From contig NZ_FWXS01000007.1 of the NCBI RefSeq assembly GCF_900176425.1, forward strand, positions 62,001-126,000: DNA of 64,000 bases, given 5' to 3'. This DNA comes from Moheibacter sediminis. GTDB taxonomy: Bacteria > Bacteroidota > Bacteroidia > Flavobacteriales > Weeksellaceae. Below are positions 51,454-59,881 of this stretch, piece by piece. The notes below the pieces were generated by a model. The model had not been told where the DNA came from, made no database searches, and saw only the letters and a program-made list of their open reading frames with translations. A program made the translations under genes and the position numbers. Within the stretch, counting starts at the first letter, position 1; every line of letters begins with the position of its first letter.

Positions 51454-53298
51454 ATGATTACATTTCACGAATTAGGCTTGAACAAAAAGTTGTTACAAGC
51501 CGTGGACGAATTAGGTTTCGTTAACCCAACTCCCATCCAACAACAAGCCATCCCGCAAATCCTTGAATCTGAGAAAGATTTAATTGCTTTGGCACAAACC
51601 GGAACCGGTAAAACTGCCGCTTTCGGATTACCTATTTTAGAAAAATTAGATGCAGACAGCAGAACCGTTCAGGCAATTATTCTTTGCCCGACACGTGAAC
51701 TTTGTTTGCAGATTACCAAGGATTTAGAAAATTTCGCCAAGTTTTTAGGAAACGTAGCGATCCAGCCGGTTTATGGTGGAGCAGATGCTTTGAAACAAAT
51801 CAATGGTTTGAAGAAAAATCCACAAATCGTGGTAGGAACGCCTGGTAGAACTTTGGATTTGATCAAACGTGGTGCATTGAAAATCAACAACATAAATTGG
51901 TTGGTTTTAGATGAAGCAGACGAAATGTTGAACATGGGATTCCGTGAAGACATCGATTCGATTTTGGAAACAACGCCCTCAGAAAAACAAGTTTTGTTGT
52001 TTTCTGCAACGATGATGAAAGAGGTTCGCAGAATCGCTTCTGAATACATGCACAAGCCGGAAGAAATTTCAATCGGAAAAACAAATGAAGGTTCAAATGA
52101 CGTTGAGCACCATTATTATATGGTTCGTGCAAATGATCGTTATTTGGCGTTGAAACGTTTGGCGGACATCAATCCAAATGTTTACGGAATCGTATTTTGT
52201 AGAACAAGAAGAGAAACCAAAGAAGTTGCAGATGCCTTGATCGAAGATGGATACAATGCAGATGCTTTACATGGTGATTTATCTCAGGCTCAACGTGATA
52301 CTGTAATGGATAAATTCCGTAGAAAACAATTGCAATTATTGGTTGCGACGGACGTTGCAGCACGTGGAATCGATGTGAATGAATTGACGCACGTTATCAA
52401 CTACAATTTACCGGATGATCCGGAAGTGTATGTACACAGAAGCGGACGTACAGGTAGAGCGGGAAACAAAGGAGTTTCTATCGTGATTGTACATTCAAGA
52501 GAAGGAAGAAAACTGAAAGATCTTGAAAGAATCATCGGTAAAAAAATCGAAGCGAAACAAGTTCCAACCGGAAAAGAAATTGTTGAAAAACGTTTGTTTG
52601 CGACGATTGATAAAATTGAAAAAATCGATGTTGATTATTCTCAAATCGAACCGTACTTGGAAACCATTTCTCAAAAATTGGAATGGATGGATCGTGATGA
52701 ATTATTGAAACGTTTTGTTTCTTTGGAATTCACAACTTTCTTGGATTACTACAAACATGCAAAAGATTTGAATGTTTCAGAATCCGGAAGAGAGGAAAGA
52801 GGTGGTAAAATCCGTGGTGGAAATGTTCACGGAATGACTAGATTCCATATCAATGTTGGACAGAAACAACAAATCAAAATTCCTAATTTAATTGGATTAA
52901 TCAACGAAAAAACGCGTAAGCGTGATATAGAAATCGGAAAAATTGAGATATTGAGAAACTTCTCATTTTTCGAAGCTGATTCTGCGCACGAACAATTGAT
53001 TTTAGAGTCATTTAAAGGTGATGGCGAAATCGAAGTTCAAATCTCAATCCCTGAAAAGAAAGAAGGTAGAGGAGGAGACAGAAATGAAAGAAGTGATCGT
53101 GGCGGCGAAAGAAGAGGAGGTTACGGAAGCAAAGGAGGCGACCGCAGAAGCAGTGGTAACGGATACAAAAAAAGTTCCGGTTCTGGATCTGGAGGAAACA
53201 GAAGAAGCGGTGGTGGAGATTTCAAATCGAAATCTAAATCAGGAGGCGGTTCAAGCTCTAGCTTTGCAAGCCGTTCTAAAGGTAAAAGAAGCAGATAA
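51454..53298 (+). CDS. deaD: DEAD-box ATP-dependent RNA helicase (CsdA/DeaD type)
   Basis: A 614-residue RNA helicase. Q-motif and Walker A AQTGTGKTAAF (near 48), VLDEADEML (near 152), SATMMKEV, and motif VI VHRSGRTGRAG are all present. A DbpA/CsdA RNA-binding domain lies at about 455-535 (RFHINVGQKQQIKIPNLIGLI). The C-terminus is a Gly/Arg/Ser-rich tail with repeated RGG- and SGGG-like runs. Such enzymes help ribosome assembly and mRNA turnover in the cold. A cold-shock gene follows 89 bp later. Confidence 0.95.
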   Translation: MITFHELGLNKKLLQAVDELGFVNPTPIQQQAIPQILESEKDLIALAQTGTGKTAAFGLPILEKLDADSRTVQAIILCPTRELCLQITKDLENFAKFLGNVAIQPVYGGADALKQINGLKKNPQIVVGTPGRTLDLIKRGALKINNINWLVLDEADEMLNMGFREDIDSILETTPSEKQVLLFSATMMKEVRRIASEYMHKPEEISIGKTNEGSNDVEHHYYMVRANDRYLALKRLADINPNVYGIVFCRTRRETKEVADALIEDGYNADALHGDLSQAQRDTVMDKFRRKQLQLLVATDVAARGIDVNELTHVINYNLPDDPEVYVHRSGRTGRAGNKGVSIVIVHSREGRKLKDLERIIGKKIEAKQVPTGKEIVEKRLFATIDKIEKIDVDYSQIEPYLETISQKLEWMDRDELLKRFVSLEFTTFLDYYKHAKDLNVSESGREERGGKIRGGNVHGMTRFHINVGQKQQIKIPNLIGLINEKTRKRDIEIGKIEILRNFSFFEADSAHEQLILESFKGDGEIEVQISIPEKKEGRGGDRNERSDRGGERRGGYGSKGGDRRSSGNGYKKSSGSGSGGNRRSGGGDFKSKSKSGGGSSSSFASRSKGKRSR

Positions 53299-53387
53299 GC
53301 AGTTCTTTCTTTAAGATTTTTTTAACTTATTTTAGTGTTTGGTTAAATTTATTTATATATTTTTACCAATAATTAAATTTTTATAGA

Positions 53388-53579
53388 ATGAACAGAGGTA
53401 CCGTAAAGTTTTTCAATGAATCAAAAGGATATGGATTCATTAAAGATGACGCTTCAGGAAAAGAGTATTTTGTGCACGTAACAGGTCTTGTTGACAGAGT
53501 TCGTGAAAACGAAGAAGTTACATTTGACATTGAAGATGGCAAAAAAGGACAAAATGCAGTAAATGTTAGAAGAGCTTAA
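53388..53579 (+). CDS. cold-shock domain protein
   Basis: A 63-residue single cold-shock domain: RGTVKFFNESKGYGFIKDD holds RNP1 (KGYGFI) and EYFVHVTGL holds RNP2. It binds single-stranded RNA and would melt mRNA structure. Slightly short of the usual 66-70 residues but complete. It follows the DEAD-box helicase, giving a cold-adaptation pair, and has its own strong terminator. Confidence 0.93.
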   Translation: MNRGTVKFFNESKGYGFIKDDASGKEYFVHVTGLVDRVRENEEVTFDIEDGKKGQNAVNVRRA

Positions 53580-53608
53580 TTAGTTTATATAAGATTTACA
53601 ACATGACA

Positions 53609-53642
53609 AAAAAGGTTCTGCATAAGCGGAACCTTTTTGTTT
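53609..53642 (+). terminator. terminator after cold-shock gene
   Basis: AAAAAGGTTC pairs with GAACCTTTTT around TGCATAAGCG; T-run follows. Confidence 0.88.
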
Positions 53643-53663
53643 TTTATATAATTTGGAAAAAAT

Positions 53664-54107
53664 TTAATCTTTCTTTTTCAAAAATCTTCCTTTTAAATTG
53701 AACTCAAAATCAGCGCCATTCGTCAATTCAACTTCATAAGTGTGTAATTCTTTTTCGATTTTATTGATTTTCTCTTTCTTGTGATTTTCCATTAAATATT
53801 CCATGATTTTTTTCGGAATAAATTCAGTTGGCAATACAGTGCCATTGCTCTGAACTTTTTTCCAGTACCCGAGATTGTCAAATTCAATTTTTACTTGATT
53901 GTCCAAAACAGTTTCAAATTCTTTCTTTCCCTCTTCCTCTTTTCTCAGTGCCTGCGTTATTTTTTGATTAGGAAAATTATGAGAAATGAAATCACGTGCC
54001 GTTCTTGGAAGTTCCCATTCATCAATGGTTTTTTCCTGCGCACTCAAATGAACTCCTGACAAAATCAGGAAAAAGAGTAAAAGTGTTTTTGATAAATTTT
54101 GAATCAT
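53664..54107 (-). CDS. PepSY-like secreted protein 3
   Basis: A 147-residue protein from ATG 54107 (an upstream in-frame Met would add a non-signal stretch). Signal peptide ends near LSAQ. Two PepSY-like (DUF2874) repeats follow: LPRTARDFISHNFPNQKITQALR and FIPKKIMEYLMENH ... KINKIEKELHTYEVELTNG. It has its own TAACTTTG -7 box and a terminator from the upstream gene, so it is probably transcribed separately. The family is periplasmic; function unknown. Confidence 0.85.
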   Translation of the reverse strand: MIQNLSKTLLLFFLILSGVHLSAQEKTIDEWELPRTARDFISHNFPNQKITQALRKEEEGKKEFETVLDNQVKIEFDNLGYWKKVQSNGTVLPTEFIPKKIMEYLMENHKKEKINKIEKELHTYEVELTNGADFEFNLKGRFLKKKD

Positions 54108-54185
54108 TAGTATAGTATTAAATTCAAAGTTAACAATCGTAGTTTTTGTTTGCAACATTATTTCGACAATTCATTCGAAAACAAG

Positions 54186-54210
54186 AATCCTGCTATACGC
54201 TAACAGGATT
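54186..54210 (-). terminator. terminator after PepSY-like gene 2
   Basis: AATCCTG and CAGGATT pair with an 11-base loop; on the minus strand TCTTGTTTTC follows. Confidence 0.6.
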
Positions 54211-54232
54211 TATATAATCTAAAAAAAGAATT

Positions 54233-54697
54233 CTAATTTTCAATTCCTATGAAAGTACCGTCAGCATTGAATTTCAAATCAACATCATTTGAAATTTCAA
54301 CTTGAAATCCATAAGTTTCTTTGTCAATTCCTTCTATAAAAAATGAAGAATAATTGGCCTGTGCATAACTCAAAATTGCTTCAGGAATCAAGGCATTGGG
54401 AACTTGCTGCATATTTCCGTCGATGTCCGTCCAAAAGCCATTTGTATCAAAATCAATCTCGAAATTATTGCTCAACCAAACTTCATACAAAGTTCCGTCA
54501 TTGTCTGCTGCGTTTTTCCTCACCACACGATTTGCTGTTGCTCCCGTAAAATTTGATTCGATTAAATTGCGGCTCGCTTCCGGCAATTCGGCTAACGAAA
54601 TGTTCGTTTCATTGTTGTTGTCATCGTCATTGTTGCATGCTGTGAAAGAAAATAGAATTCCCGCAACAACGATTGTTTTTAGAAAAATTAGTTTCAT
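54233..54697 (-). CDS. PepSY-like lipoprotein 2
   Basis: A 154-residue lipoprotein: signal ends in FSFTAC, followed by an Asn/Asp-rich linker. PepSY-like repeats start at LPEASRNLIESNFTGATANRVVRK and LIPEAILSYAQANY, with FEIDFDTNGFW between. Related in layout to its two neighbours. Only 21 bp separate it from gene 1, so they form one operon. Confidence 0.85.
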   Translation of the reverse strand: MKLIFLKTIVVAGILFSFTACNNDDDNNNETNISLAELPEASRNLIESNFTGATANRVVRKNAADNDGTLYEVWLSNNFEIDFDTNGFWTDIDGNMQQVPNALIPEAILSYAQANYSSFFIEGIDKETYGFQVEISNDVDLKFNADGTFIGIEN

Positions 54698-54718
54698 ATA
54701 TGTGTTCGGATTTAATTA

Positions 54719-55171
54719 TTAATCATCAATTCTTAAAAAATCTCCGTTCAATTTGAATTCCAGATCCAAACCATTTGTCAATTCCACATCATAAGAATTT
54801 GAATCTTTTTCTATTTTAGAAATTTTGTGCGTTGGAAAATTTTTAGAAACATAAGATGTGATTTTCTTAGGAATGAATCCTGTAGGAATAACCGCATCAT
54901 TTTCTCCATCCACTTCTTCCCAATTTCCGTTGCCGTCAAACTCGATTTTCACACCATTGTCGAGCCAAACTTCATAATCGGTGCTGATCATTCCTTTGTC
55001 TTTAATTGCTTGACTTACTTTTTGTCCGGAGAAATTTTTAGAAATGAAATCTTGGGCAGTTTTAGGAAGCTCAGTTGTTTTGATGACAGTTTCCTGCGCA
55101 TTTACCTGGAAACTCAAAACAAAAACTCCTAATGTCATAACCGCTTTTACTAAATTGAATTTTGTGTTCAT
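54719..55171 (-). CDS. PepSY-like secreted protein 1
   Basis: A 150-residue exported protein (signal ends near VNAQ). Two PepSY-like repeats: LPKTAQDFISKNFSGQKVSQAI with a VKIEFDGNGNWEEVDG hairpin, and FIPKKITSYVSKNFPTHKISKIEKDSNSYDVELTNG. First gene after the operator at 55210-55227. PepSY-like modules are thought to act in the periplasm, often as inhibitors or sensors; the true role is unknown. Confidence 0.87.
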   Translation of the reverse strand: MNTKFNLVKAVMTLGVFVLSFQVNAQETVIKTTELPKTAQDFISKNFSGQKVSQAIKDKGMISTDYEVWLDNGVKIEFDGNGNWEEVDGENDAVIPTGFIPKKITSYVSKNFPTHKISKIEKDSNSYDVELTNGLDLEFKLNGDFLRIDD

Positions 55172-55209
55172 AACTGTTGTTTTTAATTATGAGACAAATT
55201 TCAGGAAGG

Positions 55210-55227
55210 ATTCTGGAAAGAATTGGG
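55210..55227 (-). promoter_or_regulatory. regulator operator before PepSY-like operon
   Basis: On the minus strand: CCCAATT-CTTT-CCAGAAT, half-sites 11 bp apart; TTTG follows 11 bp later (plus-strand 55195-55198). Nearly the same sequence precedes the regulator gene at 57189. Confidence 0.65.
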
Positions 55228-55245
55228 AATAATGAATTTTACGAA

Positions 55246-56517
55246 TTATTTTTTCTCCAATTCAAAATAATGCCTGCTATCAAAACGATAATTGATAGAT
55301 AATTCTGGATAAATTTTAACGATGGATTTCACAATCGCTAAACCTAAACCGGTAGAATTTTCATTTTGTTCGTCTTTATAAAACCTTTCAAAAATGAATT
55401 GAGAATTAAGTGGATTTTCGCCCGGATTTTGAATGGATATTTTTTCTGGAGAAATAAAAACGTTTAGAAATCCATTTTGTTCATTGTGAACAATCGCATT
55501 TTTCAATAAATTATTGATTAAAATTCCAGCTAAATCTGCATTCATTTCAAACTGAAAAATTCCATTTTCTTTAATTGTAACATTAATCTTTTTGAATTCA
55601 GTCATCATTTCCAATTCAAACAAAGATTGTTTTATCAACTCATTGAAATTCAAATTTTCTTTATGTTGAAATTGATTATTTTCAATTTTTGACAAAGTTA
55701 AAAGTGATTTATTTAATCTTTTCAAACGATTCAACATCTCATTAATTTCGCCGATTTTATGTGCTTGATTTTCAGTAATGTCTTTTTCTTCGATGAGCAA
55801 TTCTAATTTATTTCCAGCAATAGCCAAAGGTGTTTGCAATTCATGCGAAGCATTGGCGATAAACTGTTTTTGCTGTTCATAAATCTTTTCATTTCGATCG
55901 ATCATTGCAGATAATTCAGCTTCTAATTCGTCAAATTCTATGATTTCAGAATTTGTTTTTTCAAAACCTTTTTTAGTTCCGATTTTATATGATTTCAGAT
56001 TATTTAAAATTATATAAAACGGACTCCAAGCCTTTTTCAAAATGAAATGATTGATGAGGATGATGCTACCGACAAGCGCTATGTAAAGAGCTGATAAAGC
56101 AATGAGTAGGTTTTCTATAAATTCATCTTCTTCAACCGTCGAAGTATAAATTTCTAACTGATAATTCTGATTTTGATTTTTAAAAATAGTCTGTAAAATC
56201 CTCACAGGCTCGTCGTCATTGTCATAAGCCATGTACATTTTGGAATTGTAAATATGGATTTTTTTCGAATAATTTCCTATCGGTAAAGGTGTGATTTTGA
56301 ATTGAGCAATGCCGTAGTCAACCGTTTGTAAAATTTCAGAATCCGATTCAATTTCATGCAAAATTCTGATGCGGCTGTCTTTGAGTCCGTCGTCAATATT
56401 ATCGTAAACCTCCTCAATAATCAAGAGGTAAAATGATGCAGCCCAAATCGCGATAATTCCCAAAATGGCAATCACTAAATAACGAAGCGTTGAATATTTA
56501 AGCGATTTATTTTTCAT
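55246..56517 (-). CDS. sensor histidine kinase
   Basis: A 423-residue membrane kinase, paralogue of the one at 40359-41651. Two membrane segments (about 10-30 and 138-160) enclose a periplasmic domain of about 105 residues. FIANASHELQTPLAIAGNKL carries the phospho-acceptor His; INNLLKNAIVHNE is the N-box; NSTGLGLAIVKSIV is the Gly-rich loop. The segment usually reading DxG is IQNPG here. It immediately follows its regulator gene (stop and start touching). Confidence 0.93.
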   Translation of the reverse strand: MKNKSLKYSTLRYLVIAILGIIAIWAASFYLLIIEEVYDNIDDGLKDSRIRILHEIESDSEILQTVDYGIAQFKITPLPIGNYSKKIHIYNSKMYMAYDNDDEPVRILQTIFKNQNQNYQLEIYTSTVEEDEFIENLLIALSALYIALVGSIILINHFILKKAWSPFYIILNNLKSYKIGTKKGFEKTNSEIIEFDELEAELSAMIDRNEKIYEQQKQFIANASHELQTPLAIAGNKLELLIEEKDITENQAHKIGEINEMLNRLKRLNKSLLTLSKIENNQFQHKENLNFNELIKQSLFELEMMTEFKKINVTIKENGIFQFEMNADLAGILINNLLKNAIVHNEQNGFLNVFISPEKISIQNPGENPLNSQFIFERFYKDEQNENSTGLGLAIVKSIVKIYPELSINYRFDSRHYFELEKK

Positions 56518-57189
56518 TTAGATTAATTTATAACCAACACCGTAAACTGCTTGAATGTCAGTGTCAGCTTGTGCTTCATTGAGTTTTTTGCGTAAATTTT
56601 TGATTTGTGAATACACAAAATCTAAACTGTCTGATTGTTCGGCATGGTCACCCCAAACGTATTCAGCAATCGATGTTTTGGTAATCAATCTTTCAGGATT
56701 GGTGATGAAATAATACAATAAATCAAACTCTTTTCGGTTCAGAATTAATTCTTCATCATTGACTTTTACAGTTCGATTTTCCGGTTCAACCTGGACATTT
56801 CGCCAATTAACAAAATTGCTTCCATTTTGATTTTTTCTTCTGATTGCAGATTTTACACGTGCGGTCAATTCAGCCAAATGAAAAGGTTTCGCGAGGTAAT
56901 CATCAGCGCCCAATTCCAACCCTAAAACTTTGTCATCGATGGAATCTTTAGCCGAAATTATGATGACGGCTTCATTCTTTTTATTTTTTTTTAATTCTGA
57001 AAGCAATTCCAATCCGTTTCCGCCGGGAAGCATAATATCCAGAAGGATGCAGTCATATTCATAAGAAATGATTTTGTCCAAAGCTGAATGAAATTCTGAA
57101 GCCGATTCGATGAGATAATTGTCTTTTTCAAGCGAATCTTTCATCACTTGCAACAATTCTTTTTCGTCTTCTATAATCAGGATTTTCAT
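56518..57189 (-). CDS. OmpR/PhoB-family response regulator
   Basis: A 223-residue regulator closely related to the one at 39697. Acidic pocket IIEDEKE, phospho-Asp in CILLDIMLPGGNG, Lys in YLAKPFH; winged-helix domain with LNRKEFDLLYYFI and AVYGVGYKLI. It likely binds the operators at 55210-55227 and 57232-57249, so it controls itself and the PepSY-like genes. The signal is unknown. Confidence 0.94.
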   Translation of the reverse strand: MKILIIEDEKELLQVMKDSLEKDNYLIESASEFHSALDKIISYEYDCILLDIMLPGGNGLELLSELKKNKKNEAVIIISAKDSIDDKVLGLELGADDYLAKPFHLAELTARVKSAIRRKNQNGSNFVNWRNVQVEPENRTVKVNDEELILNRKEFDLLYYFITNPERLITKTSIAEYVWGDHAEQSDSLDFVYSQIKNLRKKLNEAQADTDIQAVYGVGYKLI

Positions 57190-57231
57190 ACTACGAATTT
57201 AAACCAAAAATGAAGGCAAAATTAGAATTGA

Positions 57232-57249
57232 ATTCTGGAAGAAATTGGG
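57232..57249 (-). promoter_or_regulatory. regulator operator before the second two-component system
   Basis: On the minus strand: CCCAATT-TCTT-CCAGAAT, half-sites 11 bp apart; TAATTTTG -7 box with TTTG exactly 11 bp after the repeat (plus-strand 57217-57220). Confidence 0.65.
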
Positions 57250-57253
57250 AATT

Positions 57254-57769
57254 TTAAGTCAGGACAAATCGCCAAGGTTTGTTTTTCCAGATTTCTCCGG
57301 CATAGTCGATACCGATTCTTGCGGTTGTGATGATGGTTCCTTGTATTTGAGAATATTCAATCCAAATTCGATTTGAAGTTTCTAAATCTTCACCGTAAAA
57401 GGATTTGTCCAATTGAAGCATTCTTCCTAATCTTCCGGGACCGATACAATTTTCAACGCCACGAATCAAAACTGCTTGCGGATGATTTTCTTTTCCAGTC
57501 ACGAAATTCAGCATCCAATACATTCCGTAAATCAGGTAAACATAAATTTTTCCACCATCTTGAAACATAATATCGGTGCGTGGAGTTCGTCCTTTGCTGG
57601 CGTGACAAGCCAAATCATCTCCTCCAAAATAAGCTTCAGTTTCTATGATTTTGGAACGAATGACTTCTCCGTTCCCAAAATCACGCACTAAAGTTTTTCC
57701 AATTAAATTTTCTGCAACGAAAAGTGCATCGTTGTTTTGGAAAAAATCATTTGGAATTCTTTTATTCAA
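57254..57769 (-). CDS. DNA-3-methyladenine glycosylase (AAG/MPG family)
   Basis: A 171-residue base-excision repair enzyme that removes alkylated purines. IIETEAYFGGDDLACHASKG contains the catalytic Glu (near 44) and substrate-binding residues; TDIMFQDGGKIYVYLIYGMYWMLNFVT and LIRGVEN ... GPGRLGR match the family. Somewhat shorter than the usual 190-200 residues, with a compact C-terminus. It follows the small secreted-protein gene by 6 bp. Confidence 0.92.
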   Translation of the reverse strand: MNKRIPNDFFQNNDALFVAENLIGKTLVRDFGNGEVIRSKIIETEAYFGGDDLACHASKGRTPRTDIMFQDGGKIYVYLIYGMYWMLNFVTGKENHPQAVLIRGVENCIGPGRLGRMLQLDKSFYGEDLETSNRIWIEYSQIQGTIITTARIGIDYAGEIWKNKPWRFVLT

Positions 57770-57775
57770 AATGTA

Positions 57776-58228
57776 TTATTCTAAATTAATTTCTGGTAAT
57801 ATAATTTCAATTTGATTTTTATCATCAATCTTGAATTTGATTTGTTCAACAGGAATTGCAAATGTGTAAGTTTTAAATACTCCAGCATGATCTTTCATTT
57901 TTTCGGTAATCTGTATTGTATAATTTTCAATTTGTTTAAAATATCTATCAATAATCATTTGTGGTTCCATGCAAAATTTACCACTTCTATTTGAAATAAA
58001 TTCTTTAGAAAAAGAATTAGATTCTAAATTGAAAATATAAAATGAGCTTGCTTCATTTAAATCACTTAATTCAGATAAATATGAAGTAGAAGGTAAGTAA
58101 ATCTTATCTATTTTAAAGTTATCAGAATTTATTTTGCCACTGTATTTGAAATTAATATGACAACATGCTTGAGAGTAGTTGAAGCAACTAATTAATAGGA
58201 ATAGAAATGTAAAGATGGTTTTGCTCAT
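57776..58228 (-). CDS. secreted protein of unknown function
   Basis: A 150-residue protein with a signal peptide (FTFLFLLISCFNYSQ). The mature part has a ACCHINFKYSG start with a Cys pair and a beta-rich body; the C-terminal part repeats IKFKIDDKNQIEIILP. No family recognised. It is adjacent to the glycosylase gene with a gap of 6 bp, so both are probably on one transcript. Confidence 0.65.
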   Translation of the reverse strand: MSKTIFTFLFLLISCFNYSQACCHINFKYSGKINSDNFKIDKIYLPSTSYLSELSDLNEASSFYIFNLESNSFSKEFISNRSGKFCMEPQMIIDRYFKQIENYTIQITEKMKDHAGVFKTYTFAIPVEQIKFKIDDKNQIEIILPEINLE

Positions 58229-58242
58229 AAAGCTAATGTAAA

Positions 58243-58277
58243 CAAAAATGCTGCTTAAAATTCAATCAAGCAGCATT
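58243..58277 (-). terminator. terminator after frr
   Basis: AATGCTGCTT and AAGCAGCATT pair perfectly, loop 11; TTTTTGTTT follows on the minus strand, 27 bp past the frr stop. Confidence 0.88.
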
Positions 58278-58303
58278 GTATTTTTTATAAGTTTAGAATA
58301 ATT

Positions 58304-58858
58304 TTAAACCGTCATTACTTCTTTTTCTTTTGCAGCAAGGATTTCTTCCGTTTTTACAACGAATTTATCAGTCAATCCCTGAACTCTGTCTTCATAACTT
58401 TTCTTCAAATCATCTGAAGCGTCTTCAGCTTTTTTGATGTCATTGTTGGCATCTTTACGCGAATTTCGGATGCTTACTTTTGCGTGTTCTGCTTCCGCTT
58501 TTGCCATTTTTACCAATTCTTTTCTACGTTCTTCTGTCACAGGCGGGATGCTGATGATGATCATATCACCATTGTTAGACGGCGCAAAACCCAAATTGGC
58601 ATTGATGATTGCTTTTTCAATTTCATTGATCAAACCTTTTTCCCATGGCTGGATGGTCAAAGTCCGAGCATCGGGCGTACTGATATTGGCAGCCTGACTG
58701 ACCGGAGTAGAATTTCCGTAATAGTCAAATCTCACTGTAGAAAGCATCCCGGGAGTCGCTTTTCCGGCGCGTAATTTCATCAATTCTTTATCTAAATGTT
58801 CCAATGCTTTCTGCATTTGGTCCTTTGCTTCTTCCAATATTAAATCTAATTCTTCCAT
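58304..58858 (-). CDS. frr: ribosome recycling factor
   Basis: A 184-residue protein that splits ribosomes after termination together with EF-G. LRAGKATPGMLSTVRFDYYG, PVSQAANISTPDARTLTIQPW and the long helical part with TEERRKELVKMAKAEAEHAKVSIRNSRKDAN are hallmark RRF sequence; length is standard. It follows pyrH in the conserved pyrH-frr order, 78 bp downstream. Confidence 0.98.
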   Translation of the reverse strand: MEELDLILEEAKDQMQKALEHLDKELMKLRAGKATPGMLSTVRFDYYGNSTPVSQAANISTPDARTLTIQPWEKGLINEIEKAIINANLGFAPSNNGDMIIISIPPVTEERRKELVKMAKAEAEHAKVSIRNSRKDANNDIKKAEDASDDLKKSYEDRVQGLTDKFVVKTEEILAAKEKEVMTV

Positions 58859-58936
58859 GTTTTAATCTTTTTTCGAAATCCGAAATTAGTTTTGCGAATA
58901 TATAATATCTAATCTTAAATTTAAAATTCAACATTT

Positions 58937-59641
58937 TTAATTTACCAGGGTACCGATGTTTTCACCTTTGATTAATTTCTCCAGATTTCCTCTCGTATTC
59001 ATATCAAACACAATAATCGGTAAATTATTTTCCTGACTCAAAGTGAAAGCCGTCATGTCCATTACGTTCAATCCTTTTTGGTAAACTTCATCAAAAGAAA
59101 GCGTATCAAACTTAGTCGCAGTCGGATCTTTTTCAGGATCAGCAGTGTAAATGCCATCAACACGTGTTCCTTTCAAAATCACGTCAGCATCGATTTCAAT
59201 TGCTCTCAAAGTCGCCGCAGTATCGGTTGTGAAATACGGATTCCCCGTTCCCGCACCGAAAATTACAACTCTTCCTTTTTCGAGATGGCGTGTTGCTCTT
59301 CTTTTGATGAATGGCTCAGCGATTTGTTCCATTCGGATGGCGGTTTGCAAACGTGTATAAACACCCGCTTCCTCAAGTGCAGACTGCAATGCCATCGAAT
59401 TGATGACCGTTGCCAGCATTCCCATATAATCTCCTTGAACTCTATCCATTCCGTTAGCAGCACCGGCTACACCTCGGAAAATATTTCCGCCGCCGATTAC
59501 GATTGCTACTTCAACTCCTAAACCTATCACTGATTTTATTTCTTCAGCATATTCTTTAAGTCTTTCAGGGTCAATTCCGTACTGACGGTCGCCCATCAAT
59601 GCTTCGCCACTTAATTTCAGGAGTATTCTTTTGTATTTCAT
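58937..59641 (-). CDS. pyrH: uridylate kinase (UMP kinase)
   Basis: A 234-residue amino-acid-kinase-fold enzyme making UDP from [17 protein letters not shown] and [12 protein letters not shown] form the phosphate-binding part; [19 protein letters not shown] and [13 protein letters not shown] complete the substrate site. Full normal length. First gene of the pyrH-frr unit. Confidence 0.98.
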   Translation of the reverse strand: MKYKRILLKLSGEALMGDRQYGIDPERLKEYAEEIKSVIGLGVEVAIVIGGGNIFRGVAGAANGMDRVQGDYMGMLATVINSMALQSALEEAGVYTRLQTAIRMEQIAEPFIKRRATRHLEKGRVVIFGAGTGNPYFTTDTAATLRAIEIDADVILKGTRVDGIYTADPEKDPTATKFDTLSFDEVYQKGLNVMDMTAFTLSQENNLPIIVFDMNTRGNLEKLIKGENIGTLVN

Positions 59642-59881
59642 AATTGTGAATTATTGGGATTTTGCAGTGCAAATATAGTAAAGTGAAAAGTGAAATTAGA
59701 GAGACGAGGAGTTTTTATTTTAAATTTTAAATGCTAAATTTTGAATGTTTGTAATCCAAGTAATTTAAAAATTACTCCAATTCAACCAAAGCATTTTTTG
59801 GTAAAGATTTTATTCGTTTGGAGATTTTGGATTCTGTGCACATTTTAAATCAATTGATAAAATCAAATTTATTGAATTTAA

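Noticed and set aside
53018-53314. 98-residue Glu/Lys/Val-rich plus frame
   Set aside because: A shifted reading of the Gly/Arg-rich tail of the DEAD-box helicase; composition is an artefact of that repeat.
59642-59881. Possible gene between acyl-CoA reductase and pyrH
   Set aside because: No frame with start and protein-like composition; AT-rich spacer.
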